Source: an uncultured Pseudomonadota bacterium
GTDB lineage: Bacteria > Myxococcota_A > UBA796 > CAJQPC01
Direction of reading: 5' to 3'
Length of the DNA stretch: 54,816 bases
Assembly (NCBI GenBank): GCA_913060515.1
Contig: CAJXRZ010000041.1
Location: forward strand, 1 to 54,816
Both the position numbers and the translations under genes were made by a program. The stretch's first letter is position 1; each line of letters opens with the position of its first letter. Below, in pieces: positions 34,998 through 43,060 of the stretch. Below the pieces are notes generated by a model. That model had not been told where the DNA came from. It saw only the letters and a program-made list of their open reading frames with translations, and made no database searches.

Positions 34998-35040
34998 AAT
35001 CTGGCGCGACCGATCGGGTGAATCAAGCGAAGAGGATTCA
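34998..35040 (-). promoter_or_regulatory. Promoter with operator dyad, SGNH operon
   Basis: On the minus strand, TTGATT (35021-35026) and CAGATT (34998-35003) are 17 bases apart. The perfect dyad TGAATC-N10-GATTCA at 35019-35040 overlaps the -35 box. It matches the promoter at 33457-33499 in dyad, spacing and several spacer bases (CTGG and ACC on the plus strand), and lies 79 bases before the SGNH start. Confidence 0.65.
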
Positions 35041-35050
35041 CCCGACCTGA

Positions 35051-35233
35051 GCAGGGTTCATCTCAGTCAGGAAGACATGGCGCTCGGCGCCGACGGGCGT
35101 CTCGAACAACGCCCTGCAAGCCATCGGCTCTCTGGGCATCCGCGCCACCGACTCCAACAACTGTCGGGTCGGCATCGCCACCCAGAAGGCCTACCTCCCG
35201 GGCGTGGCCTACGGCGGCGTGCTGCCCTTGTAG
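35051..35233 (+). pseudogene. Orphan C-terminal fragment of a lost gene
   Basis: An open frame without a start codon runs from after a TGA at 35048 to TAG at 35231-35233. Its last 45 codons read like real protein (SNNALQAIGSLGIRATDSNN, then CRVGIATQKAYLPGVAYGG) and end at a stop. The upstream part is cut off at about 35090, next to the SGNH promoter. I do not recognise the parent family. It is probably the 3' remnant of a gene disrupted when the accessory block was inserted. Confidence 0.4.
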
Positions 35234-35235
35234 GT

Positions 35236-36156
35236 TCAGCCGTCGACCAGTAGGTGAGCCGATTCAGCTACCCGCTCGACGAACCATCGCACGCCGGGCT
35301 CATTGGCTGCCGTGGCGCTCCGCAGCAGGGACAACCCCATCTCGGGAAGGTCGAACGGAGCCTTCCGGAACGCCAGACCATGCAGCGATGCGACGCGAGC
35401 CAGTACCACCGCGGGTACCGTGAGCAAGAGGTTCGTCCGGGCGAGGATGGGGGCCGCCATCGTGAAATGCGGCACGACGGCGCTGACGACGCGCCGAACG
35501 CCGAGGGCCGCGGCCTGCCGATCGACCGGTCCAGCGACTTTTCCCGCATTGTTGATTCGGATCTGGAGGTGGGGATAGGCCGCCCATGCCTCCACGGACC
35601 AGTCCTGAAAGGCTGGATGTCCTTCCCGTCCAAAAGCGACCCACGGCCAGGTCCCTATCGGCTCGCTCCGGAGGCGGTCGTCCCTGGTATGGCTCGGCGC
35701 GATCACGACATCGGTGCGCCCGTCCGCCAGGTCGTGGACCGCGGCCGGGGAGAAGGGTGACAGCTCGACCCGGACATGTGGTGCCAGGCCACCGATGTCT
35801 TCGAGCAGGTTCGGCAGGAGTGGGGCGATGAAGTCGGGCGCCACCATGCGGAAGGTCCGGTCCGAGAGTTCCGGCTGAAACGGCTCAGGGCCGGCAAGTG
35901 CGCGTTCCAGCTGCTGCAGTACCCGCGGCAAGGTCTCCGCCAATCCTTCGGCGCGCACGGTCATTCGCATCCGTCGGCCATCTCGGATCAACAGCTCGTC
36001 GCCCAGCGTCTCCCGGAGGCGCCTCAGCGAGTGGCTGACGGCGGAAGGGGTGAGGTGCAGCCGCTGCGCGGTCTTGGTGACGCTCCGTTCCCGAAGCAGC
36101 ACGTCGAGCACGACGAGGAGGTTCATGTCGATCTGTCGGAGCTGGACTTCGTTCAT
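35236..36156 (-). CDS. LysR-family transcriptional regulator
   Basis: The product is 306 residues. The N-terminal winged helix-turn-helix (about 10-70) includes NLLVVLDVLLRERSVTKTAQ and LHLTPSAVSHSLRRLRETLG. The effector domain follows (about 95-300). The sequence has no cysteine, so it is not OxyR. It is next to the two SDR/SGNH operons and may control them, although their dyad spacing (T-N12-A) is not the standard LysR T-N11-A. It is transcribed in the same direction, with no divergent target at its own 5' end. Confidence 0.93.
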   Translation of the reverse strand: MNEVQLRQIDMNLLVVLDVLLRERSVTKTAQRLHLTPSAVSHSLRRLRETLGDELLIRDGRRMRMTVRAEGLAETLPRVLQQLERALAGPEPFQPELSDRTFRMVAPDFIAPLLPNLLEDIGGLAPHVRVELSPFSPAAVHDLADGRTDVVIAPSHTRDDRLRSEPIGTWPWVAFGREGHPAFQDWSVEAWAAYPHLQIRINNAGKVAGPVDRQAAALGVRRVVSAVVPHFTMAAPILARTNLLLTVPAVVLARVASLHGLAFRKAPFDLPEMGLSLLRSATAANEPGVRWFVERVAESAHLLVDG

Positions 36157-36421
36157 GCGACGCGCCTCCTAGTGTTCCGGAAACCGGTTCGCCGAGGTAT
36201 CGCAGGAGCTTGTTGCCCGCCGCGTGGAGTCAGCCTCCAGCCAAACGTCCCTCGCGTGTCCATGGGGTAGGTCCAGGGGGTTCATGGGCCCGTGCCACCC
36301 GACTGAGAGCCCGTAGCAGAAACGCCAAGGTGTTGCCTCGGCTCATGGTGCCTGCCCGCAGTGCCCCAAGTCGACTGGCCCTGGGCGGGGAAGCTCAACA
36401 CGCCTCGGAAGGCACAAGCTG

Positions 36422-36760
36422 TTTCAGAAAGTGCTTGCGATTGACGACATCTCCAAGAGCTGGAAGTGGAACGGCATGTCGGTCGAGAAAGCCACCAACA
36501 AGCTCAGTGCCTACATCACCATTCGAGGTGAAATCGCGCATCGCGTTCAACACACAGAAGGCGTCAAGAAGGTGATATGCACAAAATTCAGGGATTTCGC
36601 GGAACGACTTGTGGACAAGACAGACGCTTCCGTTCGCCAACACATCGAACCGCTGACCGGTAGATTATTCAAGCTGCGTCCGCAGCTGAAGCACGAGACC
36701 TTCCCCCGACACAACCGGGTTCTACAGCGACGTCCACTTTGGTTGATGTCGTCCTGCTAG
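36422..36760 (+). pseudogene. Truncated RiboL-PSP-HEPN-like RNase remnant
   Basis: The frame is open from 36317, but only the part from about 36422 resembles a protein family: FQKVLAIDDISKSWKWNGMS, then ATNKLSAYITIRGEIAHRVQ, then KFRDFAERLVDKTDASVRQH. This fits the C-terminal half of the RiboL-PSP-HEPN domain, with the catalytic-type motif R-x4-H in RGEIAH. The N-terminal half is missing. The only possible start is a GTG at 36431. Base composition is less GC-rich than around it. The flanking stretches 36157-36421 and 36761-36938 hold no gene I can recognise. Confidence 0.55.
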
Positions 36761-36781
36761 CACTGGAGCCGTCTGCCTACG

Positions 36782-36827
36782 TCACTCCGACACTCGGTAT
36801 GCCACGGCATACTGTCGGTCTCACTCC
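36782..36827. repeat. Imperfect inverted repeat flanked by 7-base direct repeats
   Basis: GTATGCC (36797-36803) and GGCATAC (36806-36812) form a perfect stem. CCGACA (36787-36792) and TGTCGG (36813-36818) extend it with a 4-base bulge. TCACTCC occurs on both sides (36782-36788 and 36821-36827). This could be a terminator, an element end or chance. It lies in the gene-free stretch after the HEPN remnant. Confidence 0.35.
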
Positions 36828-36938
36828 TGGGCAGTCGACCCCGTACGGCGCAGTACTCCGATCAACCATGCGGGACGCCGCTATAGGGTTCGACCACTTG
36901 GCGAGCACGACCGGGATCGAAGCCACTGCTTCGAGCGT

Positions 36939-38378
36939 CTACGGCACCTGACCGGTCTGCAGACAGCGCCCGCGCGGCTCGTCCGCTTCGTGTAGAACGA
37001 CATCCGAGTGCAGGAACCCCGCCGCCTCCGCTGATGCGGTCACCTTCGCTGCCGTGCGTTCCATCATTCCGGATTCGAATTCGGTCAGGATGGTCTCCCT
37101 CAAGCCCACCTCCTTCCATCGGGAGGAAGGAGACCTTCTGGAGATTGCCCGAGCGAGGGCCAGCGCGTCCAATAGGGCCTGGTTCGCACCCTGTCCTTTG
37201 AACGGGCTCATGGGATGGGCTGCATCCCCGATAAGGGTCACAGGCCCTGCGTTTGCGAGCATGCCCGGCTCGAGCAGGGATCTGTCGTACACGGGGTATC
37301 CGGTGATCTCGGCTTCCTGCGTCGCCGCCAAGATTTGTGGAATGGGATCGTGCCATGGGCATCTGCGCAGGGCTTCCTCCTTGAGTGAGGGAGCCCCCTC
37401 TAGACTCAAGGCCCGAGCCTCTCCTTCCGGCATGGGAACGCTGAACTGCCACATGATCGAGTCGTGATCGTAGGGCATCATGTACATCCGCTCGTGGCCA
37501 TTGGCGGTTTGGAACACCGTGGCGGAGTCCAGCAGCGTTCGATCAACACCTTCGATCCGTTCCAATGGACAGATCCCAAGAATCACAATGCAACCCAGGT
37601 AGGAAAGCGGAGAGACGTCTTCACCAATCACCCTTCTTCGAACCGTACTGCGAATCCCATCCGCTCCCACCAGCAGATCAGCGTGGGCGTTCTTCGTCGC
37701 ACCGTCGACCTGGAAACTCAAGTCCACTCCGTCGACGCCACACTCCTGAAACCCCACCAGTCGGTGCCCCCACTGCACCATGTCCTGACCGCCAAGCTGT
37801 TCAAGCAAGGACAAGCGCAGGGACTGTCGGGCGACGTGGATGTTCGTGCGCTTCGGCGAGAGCAGTACTTTGGACTCAGGTAGGTCCCGAATGCCCCAGT
37901 CCGCGATCACCCTTCCTTCGGTCGTGTGAACCACATGCCGAGTCGATACCACGCCACCCTTCAAAGAAGAGATCCCCAGTCCCTTGATCGCAGAGCTCGC
38001 TTGTTGCAGCGTGAGTCCATACCCCTGAGAACGGGCATCGAAGCCAAGGTCGCGCTCATAGAGCGTGAACGGGAGCCCCCGATGCAGGCAAGCCACAGCT
38101 AGCGCCGCCCCGCCGATTCCACCCCCGACGATCGCAAGGTGGGGGTAGTCGTCGTTGGGTGGAGGCACCGACGCTGAAGGGAGAAGGCCTGAGCCCTTGC
38201 ACTTCGCGCAGCCAGCGAGATGCCCCTTAGGGGGAACGGGAGGCACTCCTTGGCGCCCTGCCTCGACAAAGTGATTCAACGCCCTCTGGTAGCGGAGTCG
38301 TGTCTTCTTTCGGATGTTCTTCCGTAGCTTTCCCTGACCCCGGCACACCGGGCAGCTTGTCCAGTGACCCTTGAGCAT
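36939..38378 (-). CDS. FAD-dependent monooxygenase with DnaJ-type zinc-knuckle N terminus
   Basis: The product is 479 residues. The first 70 contain two CxxCxGxG knuckles, CPVCRGQG (C9/C12) and CAKCKGSG (C57/C60), about 45 residues apart, as in DnaJ-type zinc sites. From about 80 it is a PHBH-type flavoprotein: GxGxxG in AIVGGGIGGAALA, the DG motif GADGIRSTVRR and the GD motif LIGDAAHPMSPFKGQGANQA. It would hydroxylate an organic substrate with NAD(P)H and O2. The zinc knuckles are not usual in this family. Downstream of SDR and BLUF genes on the same strand. Confidence 0.85.
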   Translation of the reverse strand: MLKGHWTSCPVCRGQGKLRKNIRKKTRLRYQRALNHFVEAGRQGVPPVPPKGHLAGCAKCKGSGLLPSASVPPPNDDYPHLAIVGGGIGGAALAVACLHRGLPFTLYERDLGFDARSQGYGLTLQQASSAIKGLGISSLKGGVVSTRHVVHTTEGRVIADWGIRDLPESKVLLSPKRTNIHVARQSLRLSLLEQLGGQDMVQWGHRLVGFQECGVDGVDLSFQVDGATKNAHADLLVGADGIRSTVRRRVIGEDVSPLSYLGCIVILGICPLERIEGVDRTLLDSATVFQTANGHERMYMMPYDHDSIMWQFSVPMPEGEARALSLEGAPSLKEEALRRCPWHDPIPQILAATQEAEITGYPVYDRSLLEPGMLANAGPVTLIGDAAHPMSPFKGQGANQALLDALALARAISRRSPSSRWKEVGLRETILTEFESGMMERTAAKVTASAEAAGFLHSDVVLHEADEPRGRCLQTGQVP

Positions 38379-38445
38379 GCACGGAAGCTAAGCGGTTCTT
38401 GCCCACGCGGACAGCGCGATTGCAGACGCGTTCGAGCCAACAACC

Positions 38446-39204
38446 CTAGGCAAATAGGGTCAGCAAACGCTGAATCCACGACACCGGCAACCAGCCCCCC
38501 AAGCTGATGAGCCACCGGATGCGCTTGGGAAACATGTGACGCTCCTTCCCTACTTCGATGGCCCAAGCCATCTCGCGCACGGCCCTCTCTTTGGTGATGA
38601 TGAGGGCCTTTACTGGAACATCCTCCGTGTTGAGACCGTCGGTGTAGGTGAAGCCTGGGTACAGAGTCACAAAGCGCAGAGGCGTGTGGGCCAGCTCTAC
38701 CCGGCAGCTGTCGAAGAGAATGCGGGTCGCTGCCTTGGAGGCGCTGTAGGGACCGCTCTTGGGAAGGCCGAAGAACCCGGCCGGTGAGCTGGTCGTGGCG
38801 ATGGTGCCGCCTACGTCCTTCATGTGTGCGATGAGCGGACAGAGGAAGTTGACCACTGTGTCGAAGTTGACCCGCATCTCCCAGGTGACCGCTTCGGCCG
38901 TCGTCTCGCCCATCACCTGAGCAGCGCCTCCCCCGGCATTGAGCAGGGCCACGTCGACCCTGCCAAAGGTTTGGATGGCCTTGTCGAGCACCCGCTGCAC
39001 CTGAACGGGGTCGGTGGCATCTGCCGGTACAATCTCGCACCGCACCCCCAGGGCCTCGACCTCTTCCTTGAGTGTCTCGAGTAGGGGAACCCGGCGGGCG
39101 GTGGCCACGATGTGGGCCCCATTGGCCGCGGCATGAAGGGCCACCCCACGGCCAAGACCGGAGGATGCGCCCGTGATGAGAACGGTCTTGCCTTGCCAGA
39201 ACAT
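38446..39204 (-). CDS. Short-chain dehydrogenase/reductase
   Basis: The product is a 252-residue NAD(P)-dependent SDR. The nucleotide motif is TGASSGLG at about 11-18, the LNAGGG segment follows, and the catalytic Ser and Tyr-x3-Lys lie in TSSPAGF and PYSASKAA. The C terminus has a hydrophobic tail (WLISLGGWLPVSWIQRLL), which suggests membrane association. It lies between the BLUF and monooxygenase genes on the same strand (40 and 67 bases). Confidence 0.9.
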   Translation of the reverse strand: MFWQGKTVLITGASSGLGRGVALHAAANGAHIVATARRVPLLETLKEEVEALGVRCEIVPADATDPVQVQRVLDKAIQTFGRVDVALLNAGGGAAQVMGETTAEAVTWEMRVNFDTVVNFLCPLIAHMKDVGGTIATTSSPAGFFGLPKSGPYSASKAATRILFDSCRVELAHTPLRFVTLYPGFTYTDGLNTEDVPVKALIITKERAVREMAWAIEVGKERHMFPKRIRWLISLGGWLPVSWIQRLLTLFA

Positions 39205-39243
39205 GCTGCACCTCAGGGTCCGAGTCTATCGGCACAGGGGCCG

Positions 39244-39669
39244 TCAGCGAGACCTTCGGTGCTCATTCACAAAGGCAAGCAGCGCCCCGTAGACAACAGA
39301 CCGGTCCATGATCCCTCCCGTGGCAAGCATGCCGCGCAGCCCCTTGTGCTGGCTCTCATCCATGAACTCAAGATTCGCCCAGTCCATCGCCCAGCCCTCG
39401 AAGAAGCGCTCCTTGACCGGCCCCTCCGACACCAGCGTGTACTCATCGTGACGAGGGTCCTTCGCGATGTTCGCGAGGAGGGAAGCGATGGATGACTTGG
39501 GCCCCTCCAACACCTGCGCGAAGTAGCCCGAGTCGTACACAAGCAGCCCCGAGATGCCGTGCTCCTTGTTCCGAATCCTTGCGCCCGCCAGCAGGTCTGC
39601 GAGCTCGCCTCTCGTCATGCGATGGCGCGCGCGGGACAGGTACATGATCCGCTCAAGGTTCTCGCTCAT
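39244..39669 (-). CDS. BLUF-domain blue-light photoreceptor
   Basis: The product is 141 residues and a stand-alone BLUF domain (about 5-95) that binds FAD. Key residues are visible: Tyr10 in IMYLSRA, the Asn in IRNKEHGISG and the Gln in YFAQVLEGP, followed by the family's DPRHDEYT and FEGWAMDW segments. The C-terminal 40 residues are helical, with no output domain, so it must signal by protein interaction. It is the first gene of a leftward set with an SDR and the zinc-knuckle monooxygenase. Confidence 0.93.
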   Translation of the reverse strand: MSENLERIMYLSRARHRMTRGELADLLAGARIRNKEHGISGLLVYDSGYFAQVLEGPKSSIASLLANIAKDPRHDEYTLVSEGPVKERFFEGWAMDWANLEFMDESQHKGLRGMLATGGIMDRSVVYGALLAFVNEHRRSR

Positions 39670-39824
39670 CTCAACTCCGCAGGCTACCCGGGAAGTGTAC
39701 GCGATTCAAGCGGGCAGCCATCTGCAATCGCTTCAGAGGCGTCACCGCGCGCGCCGTCCAACTCCAAGCGCCGATCTGCTCGAAAGCAAGCGGATACTGT
39801 GCCCCCACCCCCGGAGCACACCGC

Positions 39825-40637
39825 ATGCCCACCATCGAGACCAGCCCAGGCCAGCACCTGTTCTACGAGGCCCAAGGCACGGGAGAACGCACAGCCGTCT
39901 TCTCCCACAGCTACGTCTGTGACGGGCGCCAGTTCGAAGCCCAGGCCCAGGCCCTAGGTGAGGCCGGCTGGCGAACCCTCGTCTACGACCACCGAGACCA
40001 TGGCCGCTCCGGCGCTGCCACCAGCTCCTACGAGCTGGAGGACCTTGTCCAAGACGGCCTGTCCGTGTTGGACCAGCTCGGCGGCGAGGGCCCTGTGGAC
40101 TGGATCGGCCTGAGCACCGGTGGCTTTGTGGGGATGCGCATCGCGGCCCGCCACCCAGAGCGCATCCGGCGGCTGGTGCTCATGGACACCTCAGCTGCAC
40201 GCGAGCCCGGGCTGAAGCGCATGAACTACGAGCTGCTCCTGCTGGGCTTGCGCATGGTGGGCATCAAGGGGGTGCTCCCAGCTGCGAGCAAGTCCCTCTT
40301 CGGCCGCTCCTTTCTGAAGGACCCAAGCCAACGCGCCTTGAAGCAGGCCTGGCTTGAGCGCATGGCCGCCTACGACCCCAAGGGCCTGCACCGCTTTGGT
40401 AAGGCCATCTTCGGCCGCCCGGACTTTATCCCTGAGCTCCCGGCCATCACCGCCCCGACCCTGGTTCTCGTTGGCGCCGAGGACGTCTCCACGCCCGTCG
40501 CCCGCGCGGAAGAGTTGGCCACAGGCATCCCAGGGGCGACCCTCCAGGTCATTCCGGGGGCGGGACACCTCTCGACCATCGAGGCCCCCGAGGAGACCAG
40601 CGCGCACATCCTTGCGCACCTCCAGGCCGCGGACTGA
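39825..40637 (+). CDS. Alpha/beta hydrolase
   Basis: The product is 270 residues and a single-domain alpha/beta hydrolase. The nucleophile is in GLSTGG (IGLSTGGFVGMRI), the acid is probably the Asp of VGAEDVSTP and the base His lies in PGAGHLSTIEAPE. The oxyanion region is AVFSHSYVCDGR. It resembles 3-oxoadipate enol-lactonase-type and general esterases, but the substrate cannot be told. It starts a rightward run, 5 bases before the next gene. Confidence 0.9.
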   Translation: MPTIETSPGQHLFYEAQGTGERTAVFSHSYVCDGRQFEAQAQALGEAGWRTLVYDHRDHGRSGAATSSYELEDLVQDGLSVLDQLGGEGPVDWIGLSTGGFVGMRIAARHPERIRRLVLMDTSAAREPGLKRMNYELLLLGLRMVGIKGVLPAASKSLFGRSFLKDPSQRALKQAWLERMAAYDPKGLHRFGKAIFGRPDFIPELPAITAPTLVLVGAEDVSTPVARAEELATGIPGATLQVIPGAGHLSTIEAPEETSAHILAHLQAAD

Positions 40638-40642
40638 CCCCA

Positions 40643-41743
40643 ATGCTCGAGATGACCCAGCCGCCATACAGGCAGTACAGCGAAGCCTTGGACGCGCTGC
40701 GCAGCGGAGCCAGAGCGCCCACATCCTTCGGCTACCTGGCGGCACACACCAAAGAGCGTGGCCACTACGACGTCAACGAGCGCGAGCGCGAGCGACTGAC
40801 CCACATGCTGCTGCTCTTTGGAGTGGCCTCGGATGTGGCGCTCATTCGCTTTCTGTTGGACGCGGAGATCTGCGCGAGGGCCCGGGACAGCTTCCAGGGG
40901 GCCGGCGAGTCCCTCTCCATCCTCTCCATGCTGCTGGTGGAGTTCGGAGGTGGGGACCCGGCCGATCTGCTGCGCTTCTGGCACGCCAAGAGCGCGAACT
41001 TCGACACGGCCGCAGGGGGCTATGACATCGAGTTTGTGTTCTGTCAGCACCCGGTTCCACAGGTGCTTCAGATCCTCGAGGCCCACGACCCACAGGCCCG
41101 AGCACAGCTGGAGGCGCGCTACGACCCCGAGGACATCGTGGAGGATCTGGAGCGCTGGCGGGCCGCCCTGCCCAGGCAGTACCCCAGAGACCCAGCGCAG
41201 CTGGAGCGCCACTTCGCCGAGTCCTGGGCCGAGACCTTCGGCGACACAGAAGGGCAGCTGCGCTTCGGCTTGCGCAACGCCACCACCCCCAAGGACCGGG
41301 CGTACCTGTACCGCCGCTTGGAGCGCCACGCGGACGCACTCCAGGCCTGGCGGGAGGTCGCTGAGACCGCAGAATCAGACTGGGACCAGGCCTCGGCCCT
41401 GAACAGTGCGATCGAGGCGGCCGCCTTGGCGGGCATTGAGAGCATCACAGAAGTCCGCACCCTCGACACCCTGCGCCACAAGGTGCCCAACTGGGGAGGT
41501 CTGGGGATAGGAAGGATGTCCACACACGCCTGCTTTTCCCTGGCTGCAGCAACTCAAAGCCCCGAGATTGGCAGAGAAATCTGGGCCCGCGCGAGGTCAT
41601 GGCAAGCCGGCTTGGAGTCCTTCACCCTGGTGGGCCTGCGGGCTGCCGAGCGAGCTGCCAAGCGATGGGGCAGCCCCAATGACCTCGCCGAGCTCCAGGC
41701 CGCGCGCGCCCAGGAGTACCAGCGCATCCACGGCGAGGAGTGA
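40643..41743 (+). CDS. Protein of unknown function, helical
   Basis: The product is 366 residues, soluble and helix-rich, with many Arg, Glu and Ala (RERERLTHMLLLFGVASD, RRLERHADALQAWREVAET). Part of the C-terminal half resembles TPR-like helical repeats. There is no signal peptide. It follows the alpha/beta hydrolase by 5 bases. I recognise no family. Confidence 0.65.
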   Translation: MLEMTQPPYRQYSEALDALRSGARAPTSFGYLAAHTKERGHYDVNERERERLTHMLLLFGVASDVALIRFLLDAEICARARDSFQGAGESLSILSMLLVEFGGGDPADLLRFWHAKSANFDTAAGGYDIEFVFCQHPVPQVLQILEAHDPQARAQLEARYDPEDIVEDLERWRAALPRQYPRDPAQLERHFAESWAETFGDTEGQLRFGLRNATTPKDRAYLYRRLERHADALQAWREVAETAESDWDQASALNSAIEAAALAGIESITEVRTLDTLRHKVPNWGGLGIGRMSTHACFSLAAATQSPEIGREIWARARSWQAGLESFTLVGLRAAERAAKRWGSPNDLAELQAARAQEYQRIHGEE

Positions 41744-41834
41744 AGGGCGCAAGCGCCATGGATGGATGAACTTGCCGGACCGGGGGTGTAAGCTCCCGGC
41801 CCTGACCACCGTCTCTCCCGGCAAGGAGCCCCCC

Positions 41835-42404
41835 GTGTCCGTCACAAGCAAGCTGCGAATCGCCCGCACCGTCATGCTGGTCATCTTCGGCGTGCCCTCG
41901 ATGCTCTGCGTCGGCAGCGCGGTGGTCTACGGCATCTTCTGGGGCGAGGTGAAGGTGGCGGTGCTCGCGCCCGCGGACAGCGAGGTGAGATTGGACATCG
42001 GTCAGGTCCACAGCGAGGTCATCCCCGCTGGAGAAAACCGCCTCCTGGAGATCGCCCAAGGGGAGTATCCCTCGTACGTCGAGGCCAACGGGCGGGCCAT
42101 GGAGCTGACCTTGGACCTGAGCAACGGCTTTGACGCCTTCCTGATCGTGCTGCCCGAGCAGTGCATGGCCCAGGTGGACGTGACCGAGTTCTTCTACGGG
42201 GGCGCCAGCGACGCGCCGCACATCGAGGCCCGGCACACTGGCCCCGGCGTGGTCGAGTACCCCTGGTCCACATCGGGCTTCGATCCCGACTCCATGCCAA
42301 ACTCCATTTATGAGCACGCCTCGGCCTACATGTTTCAAGAGCTGCCCTGTGAGATGTTGGAGTTGGAGGACGCGGAGCTGATGGCTGCCCTGGGCTGGAG
42401 CTAA
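41835..42404 (+). CDS. Membrane-anchored protein of unknown function
   Basis: The product is 189 residues with one N-terminal membrane helix (about 10-32, TVMLVIFGVPSMLCVGSAVV), then a periplasmic beta-rich domain. The C-terminal part is acidic. The GTG start at 41835 has AAGGAG 7 bases upstream, which favours it over the earlier in-frame ATG at 41568. No family is recognised. A 91-base gap separates it from the gene before. Confidence 0.65.
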   Translation: MSVTSKLRIARTVMLVIFGVPSMLCVGSAVVYGIFWGEVKVAVLAPADSEVRLDIGQVHSEVIPAGENRLLEIAQGEYPSYVEANGRAMELTLDLSNGFDAFLIVLPEQCMAQVDVTEFFYGGASDAPHIEARHTGPGVVEYPWSTSGFDPDSMPNSIYEHASAYMFQELPCEMLELEDAELMAALGWS

Positions 42405-42455
42405 GCTGGAATTGGCGGAGCCCACCACGCTCGAAGCGTGCTTTAATGCTGCTCA

Positions 42456-42995
42456 ATGACAGTTCCAGACCCAAGCCCTCCAAAGAACACACCCAAGAAG
42501 ATGGGCATCGGCTGCGCTGCCCTCGCGCTGCTTCTCCTGCCATTGGCGGTCGGCCTACTGGAGCTGGCTTTTCGGTCCGGAGAGACCGACGGCGCGGCCA
42601 TGCTCTTTGGCATCGCGGGCATGGCCATCGGCACCCTGAGTGCCCTCTTTGGCATTGGGTTGTTTCGGCAAGGCCGCCGCATTGGCAAGCTACTGAAGGG
42701 CGAGGGGCTCATCGCCCATTGGACCTACCAAACAGACAAGATCCCAGACGGCTTCGTGTTTATCGGCGAGGACGGCGTCTACCACAACGCCGTCTACACG
42801 GAGTGGTCCAGCCGGTGCTTCCTGGAGAGCGTTGAGATCGTGCCTGGAGAGACGGACCTGCTCCTCATCAACTACATCATCCAGCAACACAACAGCAACG
42901 TCGCCGCAAGCGGCGCCACCATCAAGAAACTCCGCGTCCCCATTCCCAAGGGCAAGGAAGCGGACGCCCAGAGAGTCGTCGACCACTTTCGTTAG
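42456..42995 (+). CDS. Two-helix membrane protein
   Basis: The product is 179 residues with two membrane helices (about 18-38 and 49-70) and a C-terminal soluble domain (about 85-179) that begins HWTYQTDKIPDG. The layout resembles small DUF3592-type membrane proteins but I cannot confirm the family. The start is ATG 42456. It precedes the hydrolase-OsmC gene by 65 bases. Confidence 0.6.
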   Translation: MTVPDPSPPKNTPKKMGIGCAALALLLLPLAVGLLELAFRSGETDGAAMLFGIAGMAIGTLSALFGIGLFRQGRRIGKLLKGEGLIAHWTYQTDKIPDGFVFIGEDGVYHNAVYTEWSSRCFLESVEIVPGETDLLLINYIIQQHNSNVAASGATIKKLRVPIPKGKEADAQRVVDHFR

Positions 42996-43060
42996 GCCGA
43001 CTGACACACTGACCCAAGCAAGACAACCGCCCGCTGCGCTCCCCCATCAATGAAAGGCCT

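Noticed and set aside
35236-36156. LysR regulator as the OxyR acting on katG
   Set aside because: OxyR needs redox-active cysteines and this protein has none. It is also 14 kb away in an unrelated block.
36739-36951. Short open frame between the HEPN remnant and the monooxygenase
   Set aside because: No ribosome binding site, no recognisable protein pattern, and it contains an inverted repeat. It ends inside the 3' end of the opposite-strand monooxygenase.
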